Source of the DNA: Sporocytophaga myxococcoides
GTDB taxonomy: Bacteria > Bacteroidota > Bacteroidia > Cytophagales > Cytophagaceae
Length of the DNA stretch: 64,000 nucleotides
Direction of reading: 5' to 3'
Assembly: GCF_000775915.1 (NCBI RefSeq)
Contig: NZ_BBLT01000006.1
Coordinates: 62,001 to 126,000, forward strand
This document shows positions 18,102 through 27,277 of this stretch, piece after piece; the first letter of the stretch is position 1, and each line of letters opens with the position of its first letter. The position numbers and the translations under genes were made by a program. Under the pieces are notes generated by a model that did not search any database, was not told where the DNA came from, and was given only the letters and a program-made list of their open reading frames with translations.

Positions 18102-18941
18102 ATGAAAAAACTTTCATTATCAGCATTATTCTTCTTTGCTGTTTCGGCCATGACTATTTGTTATGCACAGATCAATGCCCCGAAACCAAGTCCACTTTCA
18201 ACTGTAACTCAAAAAGTTGGTTTGGCTGATGTTTCTGTTACTTATTCAAGACCAAGTGCAAAAGGTCGTAAAGTATTCGGTGACCTTGTAGCATTTGATA
18301 AAATATGGAGAACAGGAGCAAACGATCCTACTAAAGTAAGTTTCTCTGATACTGTATCAGTAGAGGGAACAAAGCTTGCTCCGGGTGAATATGCACTTTA
18401 TACTATCCCTGGGACTTCTGAATGGACAGTGTTATTCGGAAAGAATACAAAAGTACAGGCAGGCGATTTTAAAGAAAGTGATGCAGCTGCAAAATTTAAA
18501 GTTAAATCTGAAAAGGCATGTGCTCTTGTTGAATCTTTCACAATTGAATTCACTGATTTAACGCCTACTACAGCGAATATTAAGATAAGCTGGGAAACAA
18601 CAAGTGTCAAATTTAAAATTGAAAATGATGTTGATGCTAAAGTAATGGCTGATATCAAAATGAAGACTGACAATGTATTTACTTACTTTCAGGCCGCAGG
18701 TTATTACTATGAAACCAACAGAGATATGAAACAAGCTCTGGAGTGGATTAATAAAGCAGTAGAAAAAAATCCTGCATTCTATATCCTTCATTTGAAAGCA
18801 AAAATACAAGTGAAACTTAATGACTGCAAAGGTGCAGTAGAAACTGCAACCAAATCTCTTGATGCTGCTAAGGCTGCTAAAAATGATGATTATGTGAAGC
18901 TGAATGAGAAGTTAATCTCTGAGTGCAAAGGCAAAAAATAA
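18102..18941 (+). CDS. Secreted DUF2911 protein with TPR-like C-terminus
   Basis: The start is placed at ATG 18102, because the protein then opens with a clean signal peptide (MKKLSLSALFFFAVSAM...YAQ). A longer frame from 18027 would bury it. Residues 25-165 are DUF2911: DVSVTYSRPSAKGRKVFG, WRTGANDPTKVSF and LAPGEYALYTIP are the conserved strands. Residues 185-275 are helical, with a TPR-like ALEWINKAVEKNPAFYILHLKAK unit. The product is 279 residues, probably periplasmic and of unknown function. Confidence 0.87.
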   Translation: MKKLSLSALFFFAVSAMTICYAQINAPKPSPLSTVTQKVGLADVSVTYSRPSAKGRKVFGDLVAFDKIWRTGANDPTKVSFSDTVSVEGTKLAPGEYALYTIPGTSEWTVLFGKNTKVQAGDFKESDAAAKFKVKSEKACALVESFTIEFTDLTPTTANIKISWETTSVKFKIENDVDAKVMADIKMKTDNVFTYFQAAGYYYETNRDMKQALEWINKAVEKNPAFYILHLKAKIQVKLNDCKGAVETATKSLDAAKAAKNDDYVKLNEKLISECKGKK

Positions 18942-18969
18942 TATTCGTAAATAGTGTTTAATTAATTTT

Positions 18970-19006
18970 GAGAGTCGGTGTTAATACATCGACTCTCTTT
19001 TTTATT
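18970..19006 (+). terminator. Terminator after the DUF2911 gene
   Basis: Stem GAGAGTCG / CGACTCTC (8 bp) with a 12-base loop, followed by TTTTTTATTT. It sits at the convergent junction with the SSS symporter gene. Confidence 0.85.
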
Positions 19007-19007
19007 T

Positions 19008-20705
19008 CTATATTTTAGTCTGCTCTCTTCCTGTCAAAATCAATTGAACTATATATCCTGCAACTATCACTATTATTGGGCCAATAAGATTGTACCATAA
19101 AAAAGCAATATCTGAATAAAAATACAACAGGAATATAGAGATCTGAGCTATTAAAGCAGCAATAAATACTGCATTGGATTTTATATATTTAAAGTAAAAA
19201 GCACATAAAAAAATCCCAAGAATAGTTCCATAAAATAAGCTGCCCAGAATATTAACGGCCTGGATTAAGTTGTCTACCAGTGATGCAAACAAAGCGAACA
19301 GGATAGTAAGTAATCCCCACACAACAGTTAGTACCCTTGAAGCCTTCAGGTAGTGGCGTTCTGATGCATGAGGATTTATTGAGCGTTTATAAATATCCAC
19401 ACATGTAGTAGAGGCTAGTGCATTTAATGCAGAAGCTGTAGAAGACATGGCAGCGCATAATATTACTGCAATAAGTAATCCTACCAGGCCATGAGGCATC
19501 TGCGTCATAATGAAAGTAATAAAAACAAAATCTACGTCTTTTGTCTCAGCTTCAGGAGAAGCCTTTAAAATGACTTTTTTTACATTATTGCGGATTTCTT
19601 GTTCTTCTTTTTTTATTACAAGTAATTTGTCCTGACTGTTATCAATGGCTTGCTGGTCTTTAGCTTTAAGGGCTGTAACAAGAGTGTTTACTTCTTCTTT
19701 TTTTCTGATAAAATTCTGATCATATTTTTCTTCAAGTGTTTTTATTTCACCTGCATAAACAGATTGCTGAGCTCTTGCAAGTTCAGTTTTGTTGAAGAAA
19801 ACAGGGGCCTGATGGAACTGGTAAAATACAAATACAAGTAAGCCGATGAAAAGTATGATGAACTGCATTGGTATTTTCAATAGTCCATTAAATAACAATC
19901 CCATACGACTCTCAGTGATGGATTTTCCTGAGAGATAACGTCCTACCTGAGATTGATCTGTCCCAAAATAGGAGAGGGCTAAAAACATTCCTCCAGTGAT
20001 ACCAGACCAGAAATTATATCTGTCATTGGGCTGAAAGTTGAAGTCTACTAGGTTCATCTTCCCCAGTTTGCCTGCAACTTGCATAGATTCGAATAAAGAA
20101 ATATTTGAGGGAAGCTTGTAAATGATTACAATACCTGCAAGTATGATTCCTCCCATCATGATTGTCATCTGCTGTTGCTGTGTAACACTAACTGCTTTGG
20201 TACCTCCCGAAACGGTGTATAAAATCACAAGACTTCCTATGATAACATTGGTAGAGTTTAAATCCCACCCGAGGATAGTAGATAAAATAATAGATGGAGC
20301 ATAAATTGTGATTCCTGTGCTTACTCCTCTTTGTATAAGAAACAGGAGTGCGGCCAGTGTCCTGGTTTTAAAGTCAAATCTTCCTTCCAGGTATTCATAA
20401 GCGGTATATACATTCATCTTTGCATACAATGGAACTGCTGTAATGGCTATAATGACCATTGCTATTGGCAATCCATAGTAAAACTGTATAAAACGCATGC
20501 CATCATCATACGCTTGTCCTGGTGTTGACAGAAATGTTATGGCACTGGCCTGAGTAGCCATGATAGAAAGGCAGATGGTATACCAGGGCATAGTCCTGGA
20601 AAGAAGAAAGTCTTCTATATTCTTACTTCCCTTGGTTTTCCAAATGCCATAAGCAATAATAAATGTGAGCGTTCCACAAAGTACGATCCAGTCTGTTATA
20701 CTCAT
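19008..20705 (-). CDS. Sodium:solute symporter (SSS family)
   Basis: The 565-residue inner-membrane transporter has about 13 hydrophobic segments. It has the SSS core signature ATQASAITFLSTPGQAYDDG (about residues 49-68) and the later sugar-type GGMFLALSYFGTDQSQVGRYLSGK segment. A charged coiled-coil insertion of about 85 residues (around 305-395) separates two membrane segments, as in other Bacteroidota members. The family couples Na+ entry to uptake of sugars, sialic acid or amino acids; the substrate is unknown. Its ATG overlaps the TGA of the microprotein upstream (ATGA), so translation is probably coupled. Confidence 0.9.
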   Translation of the reverse strand: MSITDWIVLCGTLTFIIAYGIWKTKGSKNIEDFLLSRTMPWYTICLSIMATQASAITFLSTPGQAYDDGMRFIQFYYGLPIAMVIIAITAVPLYAKMNVYTAYEYLEGRFDFKTRTLAALLFLIQRGVSTGITIYAPSIILSTILGWDLNSTNVIIGSLVILYTVSGGTKAVSVTQQQQMTIMMGGIILAGIVIIYKLPSNISLFESMQVAGKLGKMNLVDFNFQPNDRYNFWSGITGGMFLALSYFGTDQSQVGRYLSGKSITESRMGLLFNGLLKIPMQFIILFIGLLVFVFYQFHQAPVFFNKTELARAQQSVYAGEIKTLEEKYDQNFIRKKEEVNTLVTALKAKDQQAIDNSQDKLLVIKKEEQEIRNNVKKVILKASPEAETKDVDFVFITFIMTQMPHGLVGLLIAVILCAAMSSTASALNALASTTCVDIYKRSINPHASERHYLKASRVLTVVWGLLTILFALFASLVDNLIQAVNILGSLFYGTILGIFLCAFYFKYIKSNAVFIAALIAQISIFLLYFYSDIAFLWYNLIGPIIVIVAGYIVQLILTGREQTKI

Positions 20706-20821
20706 TTAAAGTAGATTGTTAAAAGGTAGAACAGCAGGATTGTAAAAGCAAGATTGAGCAATACGAACCAGTACATTGCCCTCCAGCTTTTAAAAAAAGG
20801 AGGCCGATCATCATTTACCAT
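20702..20821 (-). CDS. 39-residue single-span membrane microprotein
   Basis: A short minus-strand frame from ATG 20821-20819 to TGA 20704-20702 encodes 39 residues: a polar N-terminus (MVNDDRPPFFKSWRAM), one hydrophobic helix (about 16-38) and a final Lys. Its start lies inside the 3' end of the PIG-L gene, whose TGA is at 20813-20811. Its TGA overlaps the ATG of the SSS symporter. This double overlap and the N-in membrane topology suggest a real gene, translated between its neighbours. It may be a small subunit or stabiliser of the transporter; that is inference. I do not recognise a family. Confidence 0.65.
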   Translation of the reverse strand: MVNDDRPPFFKSWRAMYWFVLLNLAFTILLFYLLTIYFK

Positions 20822-23336
20822 TTTTTTTCTTTTTTCCGTCGTTTCCAGAAGACAACAGGTTTACAAATATTCTATAAGCTCCCGGAACTCCGGCAGGAAG
20901 CTGTCTGAACCAGGAATAGCTGGTATAGATATAGGTTCCTTTGCCGTATCTGGCATAAAGAAGTCCCCCATCTTTAGGTGTTTCACCAATATCTTGACAG
21001 GATAGGAGAGCCTGGTACTCCTTGCTCCAGTCATTAGGGAAATACAATCCTCTTTCCTGAACCCAGTTTTCAAAATCTTTTTCAGTGATTTTGTTAGGAG
21101 TATTCAATAAAGGATGTCCAGGTATTAAGAATTTAACTGGTGCATCTTCCATAGTTACCCTGTCATTAGAAAGCTTGAAAGGATATGGCCCTATAGAATC
21201 AGTCACCATTCTTCCATCTCCGAATCTTGATGGCATAGTGTTGTATTGTACTACAAGAGTTCCTCCGTTTTTCACATAGTTCAGTAAAAGCGGGTTAATA
21301 TATTTTAATTTTTCTCTTGTATTGTAAGCTCTGATACCTATGACTACTGCATCAAAAGACGACAGGAGTGAAGGTGTAATAGCATCTTCTTTAAGTACGG
21401 AGACTTTGTATCCGATTTGGCTCAATGACCCAGGGATGTCATCACCTGCACCTTGCAAGTAACCTATATTTTTCCCGGTAGTCTTTAATTCAAGCTTTAC
21501 TATTTTTGCATTGGATTCAGGTAGCAGCAATTGAGGCTTTATGTGGTCGTACCTAATGTTAATATTACCATTCTGAAGAGTATCTTTTCCTGAAACGGCA
21601 AATACTTTTAAAGTACCTGTCATAGCTTCTGTGGAAGGAAATACCTTAAATTTAAATCCTTCTTCATTTCCTTTACCTTTGATAGAAAAATCTTGTACGG
21701 CAGGTTCTGCTTTCCAACTCTTAGGTATTTCAATCATTAGTTTTCCGGAGATATTATCAACTCCGGATTTTAATCTGATGTCCAGTTCTTTTGGACTATT
21801 GTCACCAAAGACCAGCAAACGTTCAGAAAGGTTTACAAATAAAGGAGGGATTATTTCCAGCGGTCTGTATTGCTCACCTTTTGCAGGATCTGCTTTCTTA
21901 TATACTACAGGTGTGGTATAACGAATACTTTGTCCATTAATTACAAAATCGAATGTAGTCTCAATGGCTGGATCATTTTCTGGTTTGCCAATAAGTTGCT
22001 GATCATTTACATCAAACATTCCCTTACTACCTCTGTGAACCAGCCAGTAAGGCTGTGAGTAAGGCATCTCTGAAGGGATTTTTATCTTTGTGGAAAATGC
22101 TAAAGGAACATTATCCTTTAAGGTACTTGCTAAGCTACTATCTTTATTAACCGAAAAAGTAATTTTTTTTATTTCAACAGGAATTGAAGAACGATTTACT
22201 AATTCAACATTTACTTTCATCTCTTGGCCTGGAACAGCACTGTAATCTGAAGCGATTACTTCAGTCCAAAGTCCAAGGCAGGTTTTAATGACGTCTTCTG
22301 TTTCCTGCAGTTTTATCTCCTTCCAATAACTATCCGGCAATGCTTTGATCAGTGATCTTACTTCAAGCAAAGGAGCTACTGAAGCAGAAGGGTTGGTTGA
22401 ATTAAATCCTGAGTAAATCTTGTTCAGCAATTCGCCTATTTTTGCTCCACCCTGAATTCTATTCCATGAAACGTCAATATCTTCAAAAATATCGCTGTTT
22501 GGTTTTGAACCTTTTGTATGTTGAAGATATTCAATGGCAGTCCCCCTTGTACCGCTGGTTCCGAAGCCCTGGCTTTTATGCATACTTCTGCTGGCAGCTG
22601 CAATTTCAGTATATGATTGGCCTAAGGTAGGATTAAAAGTACCTACATCAATCTTTAGTAATCCCTGTGTATTAAAGTCTTTTTCACTTCCATAAAACCA
22701 CCAGTTGGTATTCCATAATAATCGTTTAGGTTGCCATACCTGAACATATTTTAATTGTTCGGGGAATTTTGTCGGATCTCCTGCTGCTTCAAAGGCTTCT
22801 TCGGCAAGAATTGCAGAGGCTGTATGGTGGCCATGAGTTTTGCCTGGCTCTGTATTAAAACGGGTTATAAGTACATCTGGTCTGAATTTTCTGATTACCC
22901 AAACCATATCAGCAAAGACTTTTTCCCGATCCCAGATCATAAATGTTTCATCAGGATTTTTAGAGAAACCAAAGTCTTTGGCTCGGGAGAAAAATTGCTT
23001 TCCTCCATCAATTCTCCTAGCTTCCTGAAGTTCCTGGGTTCTTATCACTCCTAACTGTTCATTCAATTCTGAACCGATAAGGTTCTGTCCTCCGTCACCA
23101 CGTGTAAGGGAAAGGTAACCAGTGTTATATAGCTTGTCCTTGGTAAAGTAGGTAATAAGCCTGGTGTTCTCGTCATCAGGATGGGCAGCAATATATAGCA
23201 CACTGCCCAATACATTAAGCTTCTTTATGGCTTGTTGAATTTCTGCAGCATTGTACCTTTCATCGGGTTGGGCAATGCTTGAAAATGAGTGAACTAATAA
23301 TAAGAATAAAATGATAATGCCAGGTTTCTGATTCAT
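20811..23336 (-). CDS. PIG-L family deacetylase with C-terminal ThuA/amidotransferase-like domain
   Basis: The 841-residue exported protein starts at ATG 23336 with a signal peptide (MNQKPGIIILFLLLVHSFSSIAQ); the frame opens at a TTG at 23393, which is less likely. The PIG-L/LmbE domain (about 35-240) has the metal-binding AAHPDDE motif near residue 50 and the later HGHHTAS. The family removes N-acetyl groups from sugars, using zinc. A long middle of beta-sandwich character follows (about 330-600). The C-terminal 220 residues resemble class-I glutamine-amidotransferase/ThuA-like folds, with AVVIGIRAYNTRE and GGTLVVQYN. The last bases overlap the microprotein and, through it, the SSS symporter, suggesting sugar scavenging and uptake. 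Confidence 0.85.
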   Translation of the reverse strand: MNQKPGIIILFLLLVHSFSSIAQPDERYNAAEIQQAIKKLNVLGSVLYIAAHPDDENTRLITYFTKDKLYNTGYLSLTRGDGGQNLIGSELNEQLGVIRTQELQEARRIDGGKQFFSRAKDFGFSKNPDETFMIWDREKVFADMVWVIRKFRPDVLITRFNTEPGKTHGHHTASAILAEEAFEAAGDPTKFPEQLKYVQVWQPKRLLWNTNWWFYGSEKDFNTQGLLKIDVGTFNPTLGQSYTEIAAASRSMHKSQGFGTSGTRGTAIEYLQHTKGSKPNSDIFEDIDVSWNRIQGGAKIGELLNKIYSGFNSTNPSASVAPLLEVRSLIKALPDSYWKEIKLQETEDVIKTCLGLWTEVIASDYSAVPGQEMKVNVELVNRSSIPVEIKKITFSVNKDSSLASTLKDNVPLAFSTKIKIPSEMPYSQPYWLVHRGSKGMFDVNDQQLIGKPENDPAIETTFDFVINGQSIRYTTPVVYKKADPAKGEQYRPLEIIPPLFVNLSERLLVFGDNSPKELDIRLKSGVDNISGKLMIEIPKSWKAEPAVQDFSIKGKGNEEGFKFKVFPSTEAMTGTLKVFAVSGKDTLQNGNINIRYDHIKPQLLLPESNAKIVKLELKTTGKNIGYLQGAGDDIPGSLSQIGYKVSVLKEDAITPSLLSSFDAVVIGIRAYNTREKLKYINPLLLNYVKNGGTLVVQYNTMPSRFGDGRMVTDSIGPYPFKLSNDRVTMEDAPVKFLIPGHPLLNTPNKITEKDFENWVQERGLYFPNDWSKEYQALLSCQDIGETPKDGGLLYARYGKGTYIYTSYSWFRQLPAGVPGAYRIFVNLLSSGNDGKKKKNGK

Positions 23337-23471
23337 CGTATTATAGCCGGATCCGTTTTTTATGTCAGCGAACATGCCGGATCGAAGGGCCAAATTAATG
23401 TGAGAAGGGTAAATAACAAAATAAAGTTTTCAACTCTGGCACTAATTTAGAATTTATAGACCTTTAAGTTT

Positions 23472-24638
23472 TTAGTGATACTTGTTGAACTTCAGTTGTT
23501 TAAGTTCTGATGATGTTTGTAAGGTTATTATATATAAGCCAGAAGGTACATCATTGCTGAGCAAACAGGAGTTTTCACACTTTCCGCTTAGAATAATATT
23601 TCCCATTGTATCGTGTATTTTATAGGAGAAAAACCCAGGAGTTTCAATAATGTGTCCGTTTATACTATAGTCAAAATAAAATTTAATCTCATTTCGAGTA
23701 GTTGTGTTAATGGAGGTGACACAACCGTCAAAAGATTTTTCTCCTGGTATAATTTCTCGAATGCTGACCAACTTGTATTCTGCCTGGTCACCATCTGTTC
23801 TCAAAAAGAAGGTACCATGTCCTTCCAGAATAATGGTTTTAGGATCACTATATTCGCATCCGGTTATCATGGAAGAGGCGGCAGGCCAGTTACCTTCATC
23901 TGCAACCTCTCCGACTTTTTCCCAATATCCTCCATTGACTGGATTTCCATCTGATAAAGTATCTATATACAACTCCAATTTTACTTTTGAATTGTTCTCG
24001 ATATTATAAACAATGTATTTCATTCCTATCCATTTATTTTCAGGCATTGCCAAGCCTTGCCACAAGGGATCCTGTTTGTGAAAACCTGAGCCTGACCAAT
24101 AATCGCTTGTGGGATGTTTTAGCTCTTTCTCAAAATCCCACTTGCCATCATGCCTGAAACGCGCATAGTATGTCGTAGCATCGCAGTCATTTCCACCCTG
24201 AGAGGCATGCCCTAAAGGACCGCTTCTTGCACCTATGACCATACCTCCATAAGCAGGACCTGTCTTGCCTATTCTTCTGTAATAAGCTGTAAACTCAGTG
24301 TTTAAGAACTGCTGAGCCGATACTTTTTTATTTATCAAAGAATTTATATGAAAACGAGGACTTCCTCCTGACATATTCATTGTTCCGTTTCCGTCTATTT
24401 TAAATCCATTGGTACTTCCGCTATGGTCTTCTGTCCAACCAGTCGGATCGTAAGGATCTACAGCATATTTTATCGTCCTTGGAATTCCGTTGTTCCAATG
24501 GGAAGAAGTCCATTCAATAGTTCCGGGCTTGGTAGGATATATTTGTATGATTCCAAATGCATCGGTCGTGCATTGAGCAACTGTTCTTAACGAATGAGTT
24601 GTAAGTTCCAGTAGTAAAATGAAGGCTGCTTTTTTCAT
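23472..24638 (-). CDS. T9SS-exported protein with a beta-rich domain
   Basis: The 388-residue protein has an N-terminal signal peptide (about 1-21) and a type A T9SS sorting domain at the C-terminus (about 315-388). That domain ends DVPSGLYIITLQTSSELKQ and LKFNKYH. The middle (about 25-300) is rich in Trp, Tyr and Gly, with SHWNNGIPRTIKYAVDPYDP, YYARFRHDGKWDFEKE and FFLRTDGDQAEYKLVSIRE. It looks like a concanavalin-type jelly roll, as in polysaccharide-binding or lyase domains, but I cannot name a family. Six cysteines or more could form disulfides. It is expected at the cell surface or in the medium. Confidence 0.75.
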   Translation of the reverse strand: MKKAAFILLLELTTHSLRTVAQCTTDAFGIIQIYPTKPGTIEWTSSHWNNGIPRTIKYAVDPYDPTGWTEDHSGSTNGFKIDGNGTMNMSGGSPRFHINSLINKKVSAQQFLNTEFTAYYRRIGKTGPAYGGMVIGARSGPLGHASQGGNDCDATTYYARFRHDGKWDFEKELKHPTSDYWSGSGFHKQDPLWQGLAMPENKWIGMKYIVYNIENNSKVKLELYIDTLSDGNPVNGGYWEKVGEVADEGNWPAASSMITGCEYSDPKTIILEGHGTFFLRTDGDQAEYKLVSIREIIPGEKSFDGCVTSINTTTRNEIKFYFDYSINGHIIETPGFFSYKIHDTMGNIILSGKCENSCLLSNDVPSGLYIITLQTSSELKQLKFNKYH

Positions 24639-24890
24639 ATATGATCACTTATATAGTTTTTTATCAATGAAAAAGTATAATAAGGAAGTATACGGATGCA
24701 TACTGATATAAGCAGTAAAAAGTAGCAACAAGTTGTTAAATTTTAAATGTTTACCCTGTTGATTTAATCTGATTTGAATGAAAAAAGATTAGATTAGCAT
24801 TTCTGTAATTTGTAAAATGAGCAAAATTATGTAACTAATTTTCTTAAAAATGTAAAAACATAATTAAAGATAAAGCTCATATTTGCATCA

Positions 24891-25283
24891 ATGAAAAGAA
24901 TTGCCATCATATCTGTTTTAATGTTATACACAGTCTTCACCACTGGACTTTCTGTGTATACTCATTATTGTGCTGGTAAATTAGCTTCGATATCATTTTT
25001 TGGACCCGATAAAAAAGGATGTGGCAAATGCGCTGTTAAAATAACAAAAGATTGTTGTAAGGATAAACAGTATAACTTTTCATTAGATGATTCTCAAATA
25101 CATCACAAAAGCAATTTTGTAATTACGGATTACTCCAATATCATAGCGATATTGCCTTCATACGATTATGGAGTGCAGCCACAATTTTCGCTTATAAATT
25201 CATATTCTGTAAAATTATATTCCTATAAAAATGGGCCACCTAAAACGCCTATTTATATACAGAACCGTTCCATTATTATTTAG
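24891..25283 (+). CDS. HYC_CC_PP family protein (metal-locus associated)
   Basis: The 130-residue protein has an N-terminal hydrophobic export segment (about 1-22), then HYCAGKL, a CGKC pair and KDCCKDKQ. Near the end is a proline pair, GPPKTPIY. This order of motifs defines the HYC_CC_PP family, small Cys-rich periplasmic proteins found with RND metal-efflux genes in Bacteroidota. It probably binds metal ions or helps sense them. It lies 260 bases before the HMA gene and may be transcribed with it. Confidence 0.8.
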   Translation: MKRIAIISVLMLYTVFTTGLSVYTHYCAGKLASISFFGPDKKGCGKCAVKITKDCCKDKQYNFSLDDSQIHHKSNFVITDYSNIIAILPSYDYGVQPQFSLINSYSVKLYSYKNGPPKTPIYIQNRSIII

Positions 25284-25542
25284 TACTTTTTAATTCCCCC
25301 TATTGGAGTATTCTTGTTGCACATAAGAATACCTCCTTTGCTATCTTTCATTATAGCATTCCAAGTTTTATCAATCTTGATTTAAATGCTAGCACTTTGC
25401 AGCATTTGATGATCTCTTGTATTATGGATCGAATACGAGATGATATCTTATTTCATACAGTTTTCTGTTGATTTCTATTCATCTTTCGAATCACTAATCG
25501 CTTGGAAATTATTTATTCAACAATTAAAATCATTTATAAACT
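25284..25542. other. Non-coding gap inside the metal-efflux module
   Basis: The AT-rich spacer lies between the HYC_CC_PP gene and the HMA gene. I see no gene, no convincing terminator and no clear promoter. A promoter for the efflux operon could lie here. Confidence 0.4.
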
Positions 25543-25899
25543 ATGAAATCTCAAATCAGAATATTCGCTTTGTTATTTACCATTATGGTAACAGTATTTA
25601 TTACCAATTCAACTGCACATCCATTACATTATGAAACAATATCATTCAAAGTATCTGGTAACTGTGAGATGTGTAAAAAAAGAATTGAATCTGCATTAAA
25701 AGGAAACGCTGCTATTAAAAGTGTTGACTGGAATGTAAAAACTAAAGTTGTTAAAGTGGAATATAACCTTCATTTAATTTCTTTAGATAAAATCCACCAA
25801 CTAATAGCAGATGCCGGCCATGATACAGATAAAATTAAAGCCAATCTATCTATCTATAATAAGTTACCTGATTGTTGCCAATATGATAGAAAAAAGTAA
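25543..25899 (+). CDS. Periplasmic heavy-metal-associated (HMA) protein
   Basis: The 118-residue protein has a signal peptide (about 1-25) and one HMA ferredoxin-like domain (about 30-100). The metal site is GNCEMCKKRIESAL, so the usual CxxC is present as Cys-Glu-Met-Cys. HMA domains bind Cu(I), Ag(I) or divalent soft metals and pass them on. Located 53 bases before the pump, it is a likely periplasmic metallochaperone. A C-terminal CCQYDRKK adds two cysteines. Confidence 0.87.
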   Translation: MKSQIRIFALLFTIMVTVFITNSTAHPLHYETISFKVSGNCEMCKKRIESALKGNAAIKSVDWNVKTKVVKVEYNLHLISLDKIHQLIADAGHDTDKIKANLSIYNKLPDCCQYDRKK

Positions 25900-25922
25900 T
25901 CCAAATTAAGTGAAATAATAAA

Positions 25923-25944
25923 GCCTGTCACTTCGGTGACAGGC
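25923..25944 (+). promoter_or_regulatory. UUCG-capped hairpin directly before the cusA start
   Basis: GCCTGTCAC / GTGACAGGC is a perfect 9-bp stem with a TTCG loop closed by C-G, an unusually stable RNA structure. Its 3' end is 8 bases before the ATG at 25953. No T-run follows, so it is unlikely to be a terminator. It may limit ribosome access to the pump or protect the processed mRNA end. Confidence 0.7.
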
Positions 25945-25952
25945 CTGTAATT

Positions 25953-27224
25953 ATGGTAGAAAAAATAATAGATATATCGCTTAAGAACAGATGGGCTGTT
26001 CTCTTTATTGCAGTGGTGTTATTTGTATGGGGAATATTCTCGATACAAAAGAATCCGATAGATGCCATACCGGATTTGTCCGAAAACCAGGTAATTGTTT
26101 TTACAGAATGGATGGGACGAAGCCCTCAGGTAATCGAGGATCAGATCACTTATCCTCTTGTTTCCAATCTGCAGGGAATACCTAATGTTAAGAATATCCG
26201 AGGGTCCTCCATGTTCGGGATGAGTTTCGTGTACGTGATATTCGAAGATAATACTGATATCTATTGGGCCAGAACAAGAGTGCTGGAGCGCCTGAACTAT
26301 GCTCAGAAGTTATTACCTGATGATGTTTCTCCTTCTTTAGGACCAGATGGAACAGGAGTGGGACATATTTTCTGGTATCATCTTGATGCCCCTGATATGG
26401 ATTTAGGAGAGCAAAGAGCATTGCAGGATTGGTATATAAAGTTTGCCTTACAAAATGTTCAGGGAGTAGCAGAAGTCGCCTCTTTCGGAGGGTTTCAAAA
26501 ACAATATCAGATTGTAATTGATCCTCATAAACTTACTTATTACAATCTTCAACTCATGGATGTGCTAAAAACTGTCAGGGCTAATAATAATGATGTCGGA
26601 GGAGGTAAGTTCGAAATGACTGATATGTCCTATATTATCAGAGGTCTTGGCTATATTCGGAATATAAAGGATATAGAGAATATGCCTGTAAGTACGAGGA
26701 ATTCCATACCAATCAGAATAAAGGATATTGGAAGTGTACAAATGGGAGGTGATTTGCGCCTTGGTATATTTGATATGGATGGTACTGGAGAAGTAGTCGG
26801 AGGAATTGTAGTGATGAGATACGGTGAAAATGCGGATCAGGTAATTAAGAATATAAAAGCTAAAATAAAGGAAGTTGAAAAAGGATTGCCAAACGGAGTC
26901 AGATTAAAGGTTTCGTACGACAGAAGCGATCTGATTGAAGAAGCCATTGATTCAGTAAGAGGAACACTATATGAAGAGATGATCACAGTATCAATCATAG
27001 TGATCTTATTCCTGTTTAACTGGAGAAGCGCTTTAATCATTATCATACAACTACCGATATCGGTAGCAGTTGGATTTATATTACTTGAAGCATTCGGTAT
27101 TTCATCCAATATTATGTCTTTGACAGGTATTGCCCTGGCCATTGGAGTAGTGGTCGATGATGGAATAGTGATGGTTGAAAATGCATACAGGCATATCTCT
27201 TTAGAACATGAAAAAAGAGGCTAG
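25953..27224 (+). CDS. CusA/CzcA-type RND metal efflux pump, N-terminal part
   Basis: The 423-residue N-terminal portion of a heavy-metal RND exchanger has TM1 (about 12-30), NPIDAIPDLSENQVIVFTEW, the first porter and docking segments, and TM2-TM4. It ends just after the TM4 signature VVVDDGIVMVENAYRH, which carries the proton-relay aspartates. The frame stops with TAG TGA at 27222-27227, and the rest of the pump starts 53 bases later in another frame. A full-length CusA has about 1040 residues; the two parts together have 1068. Either the pump works as two polypeptides, or the gene was broken recently. A UUCG hairpin precedes its start. Confidence 0.85.
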   Translation: MVEKIIDISLKNRWAVLFIAVVLFVWGIFSIQKNPIDAIPDLSENQVIVFTEWMGRSPQVIEDQITYPLVSNLQGIPNVKNIRGSSMFGMSFVYVIFEDNTDIYWARTRVLERLNYAQKLLPDDVSPSLGPDGTGVGHIFWYHLDAPDMDLGEQRALQDWYIKFALQNVQGVAEVASFGGFQKQYQIVIDPHKLTYYNLQLMDVLKTVRANNNDVGGGKFEMTDMSYIIRGLGYIRNIKDIENMPVSTRNSIPIRIKDIGSVQMGGDLRLGIFDMDGTGEVVGGIVVMRYGENADQVIKNIKAKIKEVEKGLPNGVRLKVSYDRSDLIEEAIDSVRGTLYEEMITVSIIVILFLFNWRSALIIIIQLPISVAVGFILLEAFGISSNIMSLTGIALAIGVVVDDGIVMVENAYRHISLEHEKRG

Positions 27225-27277
27225 TGAAAAATGATGGCTATATGATGTTTCATGTATGAAATAAAAGAATATATTAA

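Noticed and set aside
25923-25952. Rho-independent terminator between the HMA gene and cusA
   Set aside because: The hairpin is strong, but no T-run follows and it sits within the ribosome footprint of the next gene.
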